DNA of 64,000 nt. Source: Yinghuangia seranimata (GTDB lineage Bacteria; Actinomycetota; Actinomycetes; Streptomycetales; Streptomycetaceae). The notes below the pieces were generated by a model. It did not search any database and was not told the origin of the DNA. It saw only the letters and a list, made by a program, of their open reading frames with translations. Both the position numbers and the translations under genes were made by a program. The stretch covers positions 1 through 64,000 of the forward strand of contig NZ_JASAOI010000037.1 of the NCBI RefSeq assembly GCF_029953285.1. Reading direction: 5' to 3'. Below, one piece after another: positions 60,497-64,000 of the stretch (positions are counted from its first letter, which is position 1; each line of letters begins with the position of its first letter).

Positions 60497-62782
60497 ATGA
60501 CCACCGACGTCCCGCGCCTGGACATCCCCGCGCTGCTCGCCGCGCTCACCCTGGAAGAGAAGGCCGCGCTCCTCGACGGCTCCGACTTCTGGAACTCCCA
60601 GGCCGTCGAGCGCCTCGGCGTTCCGGCCGTGATGCTGTCCGACGGCCCGCACGGCGTACGCAAGCAGCCGGAGGAGGGCGACCACCTCGGCATGCTCGAC
60701 AGCGTCGAGGCCACCTGCTTCCCGCCCGCCGCAGGGCTCGCGTCCAGCTGGGACGTCGACCTGGTCAACCGGGTCGGCGAGGCCCTCGGCCGCGAGGCCC
60801 GCGCCGAGCGCGTCTCCGTGCTGCTCGGCCCCGGCGTCAACATGAAGCGCTCGCCGCTGTGCGGCCGCAACTTCGAGTACTACTCCGAGGACCCGGCGCT
60901 CGCCGGCGAGCTCGGCGCCGCGTGGGTCAACGGCCTGCAGAGCCAGGGCGTCGGCGCCTCCGTCAAGCACTACGCCGCCAACAACCAGGAGACCGACCGC
61001 ATGACGGTCTCCGCCGAGATCGACGAGCGCACGATGCGCGAGATCTACCTGCCCGCCTTCGAGACCGTGGTGCGCAAGGCACGGCCGTGGACCGTGATGT
61101 CCTCCTACAACAAGGTCAACGGCACCTACGTGGCCGAGAGCCGCGAGCTGCTCACCGAGGTCCTGCGCGACGACTGGGGCTTCGACGGCCTCGTCGTCTC
61201 CGACTGGGGCGGCGCCGGCCGGCGCCCCGAGTCGGTGGCCGCGGGCCTCGACCTCGAGATGCCGTCGTCCAGCGGCGCCGGCACCAAGCTCATCCTCGAC
61301 GCCGTCGCCGCCGGAACGCTCTCCGAGGCCGACGTCGACCAGGCCGTCACCCGCGTGCTCACGCTGGTCGACCGGGTGCGCGACAGCCTCCCCACCGGCC
61401 GCACCTTCGACCGCGAGGCCCACCACGCGCTCGCCCGCGAGGCCGCCGCGGCCAGCACCGTGCTGCTCAAGAACGAGGGCGGCATCCTGCCGCTCGACCC
61501 GAACAGCGGCGGCACCGTCGCCGTCATCGGCGAGTTCGCCCGCAGCCCGCGCTACCAGGGCGCCGGATCCTCGCAGGTCAACCCCACCAACCTCGAGAGC
61601 GCCCTCGACGCGCTGCGCACCGCGCTCGACGGCCGCCGCGAGGTCGTCTTCGCGCAGGGCTTCGAGGTCGAGTCGCCGGACGCCGACCCCGAGCTGGTCG
61701 CCGAGGCCGTCGCCGCCGCGGCCGCCGCCGACGTCGCCGTGGTGTTCCTCGGCCTCCCGGCCTCGTACGAGTCCGAGGGCTACGACCGCAGCCACATGGA
61801 CCTGCCGGCCCACCAGATCGACCTGCTCCACGCCGTCGCCGACGCCAACCCGCGCGTCGTCGTCGTCCTGTCGAACGGCTCGGTCGTCACCGTCGCGCCG
61901 TGGCAGGACCGCGCCCAGGCGCTGCTCGAGGGCTGGCTGCTCGGCCAGGCCGGCGGCGGCGCGGTCGCCGACCTGCTGCTCGGCGCCGCCAACCCGTCCG
62001 GCCGCCTCGCCGAGACCATCCCCGTCCGGTACGAGGACAACCCGGCCCTGGGCGCGTTCCCCGGAGCGTTCGGCACCGTCCGCTACGGCGAGGGCCTGCT
62101 CATCGGCTACCGCTGGTACGACGCCCGCAAGCTGGCCGTGGCCTACCCGTTCGGGCACGGCCTGTCGTACACCAGCTTCGAGCACAGCGGCCTGACCGCC
62201 ACCGTGGTCGCGGACGGCGCCGAGCCGCGCGTCGAGGTGTCCGTCACCGTCACCAACACCGGCGAGCGGGCCGGGACGGAGACCGTGCAGGTCTACGTCA
62301 CCGACCCCGAGGCCAGCGTCTACCGCCCCGAGCAGGAGCTGCGCGGCTTCGCCCGCGTCGCGCTCGAGCCCGGCGAGAGCAAGACCGTCACCGTCGAGCT
62401 CGGCCACCGCGCCTTCGCGTACTGGCACGAGGCCGTGCGCCGCTGGGTCGTCGAGGGCGGCGTCTTCGGCATCCGCGCCGGCGCCTCGTCCCGCGACATC
62501 CGCCAGGAGACGACCGTCGAACTCGCGGGCGACCACGTCGTCCTGCCGCTGCGCGACGACTCGACCGCCGAGCAGTGGCTGGCCCACCCCGAGGCCGGGG
62601 CGTGGCTGCGCGCCGCGCTCGACGTCGACGGCGAAGGCGGCGGCATGGCCGGAATGCTGTTCGACCCGCACGCCGGCCAGATGGTCCGCGCCATCCCGCT
62701 GGAGCGCCTCGCCCGGTTCCCCGGATTCCCGGTGGACCACGACCAGATCGCCGACGCGTTGAAGAAGTTCAACGCTTCCTGA
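60497..62782 (+). CDS. Glycoside hydrolase family 3 beta-glucosidase
   Basis: A 761-residue GH3 enzyme without signal peptide, so intracellular. The TIM-barrel domain has VMLSDGPHGVRKQ, RNFEYYSEDPALAGELGAAWVNGLQSQGVGASVKHYAANNQE and the nucleophile Asp in GFDGLVVSDWGGAG. The second alpha/beta sandwich (ASTVLLKNEGGILPL to VAYPFGHGLSYTSFEHSGL) and a C-terminal fibronectin-III-like domain (VSVTVTNTGERAGTETVQVYVTDPEAS) are complete. It would hydrolyse beta-glucosides or related oligosaccharides taken up by the cell. It is controlled by the divergent TetR gene. Confidence 0.93.
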   Translation: MTTDVPRLDIPALLAALTLEEKAALLDGSDFWNSQAVERLGVPAVMLSDGPHGVRKQPEEGDHLGMLDSVEATCFPPAAGLASSWDVDLVNRVGEALGREARAERVSVLLGPGVNMKRSPLCGRNFEYYSEDPALAGELGAAWVNGLQSQGVGASVKHYAANNQETDRMTVSAEIDERTMREIYLPAFETVVRKARPWTVMSSYNKVNGTYVAESRELLTEVLRDDWGFDGLVVSDWGGAGRRPESVAAGLDLEMPSSSGAGTKLILDAVAAGTLSEADVDQAVTRVLTLVDRVRDSLPTGRTFDREAHHALAREAAAASTVLLKNEGGILPLDPNSGGTVAVIGEFARSPRYQGAGSSQVNPTNLESALDALRTALDGRREVVFAQGFEVESPDADPELVAEAVAAAAAADVAVVFLGLPASYESEGYDRSHMDLPAHQIDLLHAVADANPRVVVVLSNGSVVTVAPWQDRAQALLEGWLLGQAGGGAVADLLLGAANPSGRLAETIPVRYEDNPALGAFPGAFGTVRYGEGLLIGYRWYDARKLAVAYPFGHGLSYTSFEHSGLTATVVADGAEPRVEVSVTVTNTGERAGTETVQVYVTDPEASVYRPEQELRGFARVALEPGESKTVTVELGHRAFAYWHEAVRRWVVEGGVFGIRAGASSRDIRQETTVELAGDHVVLPLRDDSTAEQWLAHPEAGAWLRAALDVDGEGGGMAGMLFDPHAGQMVRAIPLERLARFPGFPVDHDQIADALKKFNAS

Positions 62783-62792
62783 GGTGGGGAGT

Positions 62793-62831
62793 CGAAGCGG
62801 TGCCGGCGGTTCGTCCGACGGCACCGCTTCG
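62793..62831. terminator. 13-bp hairpin between GH3 and NACHT genes
   Basis: CGAAGCGGTGCCG (62793-62805) pairs with CGGCACCGCTTCG (62819-62831) around a 13-base loop. It lies ten bases after the beta-glucosidase stop and can serve both convergent genes. Confidence 0.7.
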
Positions 62832-62855
62832 GCGTTCTCAGGGGTCTCAGCGGTG

Positions 62856-64000
62856 TCAGGGGACGGGGTCCGGGTGCGCCGCCAGCCAGGCCTGGAGCTC
62901 GCGGTGGCGGAACTGGTAGGCGACCCCCGAGACGCGGAGCAGGCCGGCGCCGTAAGACCAGTGGAGGAACGCGCCGAGGCGCCAGGGGAGTCCGCGGGCA
63001 CACAGAAGGAAGACGAGGTAGCGGCGGCCGGCGCCGGTCAGGACATACAGACCCGCCACCAGGCTTGCCGCGAAGCCGAACACCCGCCCGGCCGGAAAGT
63101 CCGACGCGACCAGCGACGTGAGCCCGAACGCGACACTGAGCATGAGCCCGAACGCGAGATCGTCGCGCACCGGGCGGCGGGGGTCCGTGGGCTGGGTTTC
63201 CCCGAGTCCCTGGGCGAACCCGCCGAGCGCGGCCGCGACCCCGATGCCGAGCCCGACGGGCAGCCCGAGCGCCCACCCGCCCCGGTAACCGGACGCCAAT
63301 CCGAAGCCGGACCCGCCGACGAGTGCGAGGGTGAGCAGCTGCCACAACTGCCCTCGTCGGCCGCGGCGGTGGAGTATCCGGGGCCCTTCGACCTCGGACC
63401 GGCCCGCGAGCAGGACGGCGGCGAGCACGACGGCCGCAATCACGACGACCCCGACGAACAGCCACAAGGGCGGGGCCGGGGAGCCCCACGGCACGACCGG
63501 GACGCCCGCCCCGAGCACGAGCGCGGCCGCGATGGCCGCGTCGGCGCTGCGCACACGGCGCGCACCGGCCACCGGCCACAGCTCGTGCAGCGCCAGGTCG
63601 GTGCCGGGCCCGGTACCCGAGGCCGGCGTCGTCGCGGCGAGGTGGCGGGCGAGCGCCGCGAGCCAGCGGTGGGTCTCCTCCGGGCCGTAGCGTCCGGCGT
63701 GCGTGGGGTGCTGCCGACAGGCCGCCGGAAGGTACAGCCCGAGCAGGTGGTCCCTGACCGCGCTCGGTGAGGCAAACGCGAGCAGGTCGTCCGGCCGCCG
63801 CACCGGCAGCAGTGTCTCCGGGTCGCGCTCCTCGTACACCGTCACGGCCAGGTTCAGCCGCCACGGCGTGGCGAGCGAGCGGGCCAGCGTCCCGCCGGGT
63901 GCGGCGTACAACGTCTGGACGACCGAGGCCCAGCGCGTCGGGTCGGTGCTGCGCGCGGTCAGGTAGGCGTCGGCCTGGGCGGGGGTGACGGGCGCGATCT
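62856..64000 (-). CDS. NACHT-type STAND NTPase, C-terminal part (partial)
   Basis: The reading frame enters from beyond the window edge and ends at 62856, giving the last 380 or so residues. The first visible part (AQADAYLTARSTDPTRWASV, then VQTLYAAPGGTLARSLATPWRLNLAVTVY, DHLLGLYLP, and RYGPEETHRWLAALARHLA) is the winged-helix end of a NACHT ATPase as found in many actinomycete STAND proteins. The rest is a membrane domain of about six to eight helices, and a cytosolic end (HRELQAWLAAHPDPVP). P-loop and N-terminal effector lie outside. A second STAND protein within 8 kb of the first is notable. Confidence 0.75.
   Translation of the reverse strand, partial: IAPVTPAQADAYLTARSTDPTRWASVVQTLYAAPGGTLARSLATPWRLNLAVTVYEERDPETLLPVRRPDDLLAFASPSAVRDHLLGLYLPAACRQHPTHAGRYGPEETHRWLAALARHLAATTPASGTGPGTDLALHELWPVAGARRVRSADAAIAAALVLGAGVPVVPWGSPAPPLWLFVGVVVIAAVVLAAVLLAGRSEVEGPRILHRRGRRGQLWQLLTLALVGGSGFGLASGYRGGWALGLPVGLGIGVAAALGGFAQGLGETQPTDPRRPVRDDLAFGLMLSVAFGLTSLVASDFPAGRVFGFAASLVAGLYVLTGAGRRYLVFLLCARGLPWRLGAFLHWSYGAGLLRVSGVAYQFRHRELQAWLAAHPDPVP

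Overview
The window is very G+C-rich DNA. Third codon positions are almost always G or C, GTG starts are common, and GTGA/ATGA four-base overlaps join many genes. The gene content (ECF sigma factor with a SnoaL-like tail, whiE-type spore-pigment polyketide synthase, class F sortase, Ku, SpoIIE-type phosphatase, STAS proteins, SCO2521/SCO2522-like pair) points to a sporulating actinomycete of the Streptomycetaceae or a close relative. The genus cannot be fixed from the sequence. The first 75 bases are G/C homopolymer runs that look like a poor contig edge.

Layout. 0.1-4.6 kb: ECF sigma factor divergent from YCII and MFS genes, then a small SRPBCC-MarR operon with two palindromic operators. 4.8-9.1 kb: GMC oxidoreductase, secreted GH5 glycosidase, and an undescribed membrane-protein/cytosolic-protein pair. 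9.1-15.7 kb: leftward amino-acid ABC transporter, asparaginase and CutC, divergent from a ROK regulator across a palindrome-rich gap. 15.7-29.7 kb: a complete type II PKS of spore-pigment (whiE) architecture. The leftward chain is SchA/CurD-like protein, cupin, KS-alpha, KS-beta, ACP, aromatase, cyclase; the FAD hydroxylase is divergent. The chain runs on without a break into a dedicated acetyl-CoA carboxylase (fused AccDA, BCCP, AccC), a secreted beta-helix protein and a Tat-exported multicopper oxidase. 29.8-36.3 kb, all leftward: class F sortase, its His/Lys/Glu-rich neighbour, an O-methyltransferase, a secreted allene-oxide-cyclase/dirigent-like barrel, and a large LAL (LuxR) regulator. 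36.4-42.2 kb: AraC regulator, three hydrolases and a flavin monooxygenase.

42.2-56 kb is accessory DNA. It holds a SpoIIE/PAS/GAF phosphatase, STAS proteins and Ku, interspersed with remnants of many genes (frameshifted lipoprotein, integrase, CBS, DoxX and NlpC/P60 pieces). At 52.3-55.6 kb lies the most striking locus. A short two-helix membrane protein carries two copies of a roughly 20-residue motif at its C-terminus. It overlaps by four bases an NB-ARC/TPR (NLR-like STAND) protein that carries one copy of the same motif at its N-terminus. This is the architecture of the fungal HET-S/NWD2 amyloid-signalling pair and suggests a bacterial NLR-triggered membrane-attacking cell-death or immunity module.

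56-64 kb: an alpha/beta hydrolase, a ferredoxin-reductase-like flavoprotein, two unrecognised genes, a TetR gene with a perfect operator facing a GH3 beta-glucosidase, and the 3-prime part of a NACHT NTPase with a membrane C-terminus that runs off the window.

How the parts fit: AccDA/BCCP/AccC would supply malonyl-CoA to the minimal PKS. The aromatases and cyclases fold the chain, and the hydroxylase and possibly the methyltransferase decorate it. The exported laccase-type oxidase, perhaps with the secreted barrel protein, could couple or polymerise the aromatic product outside the cell. This last step is inference from gene order.
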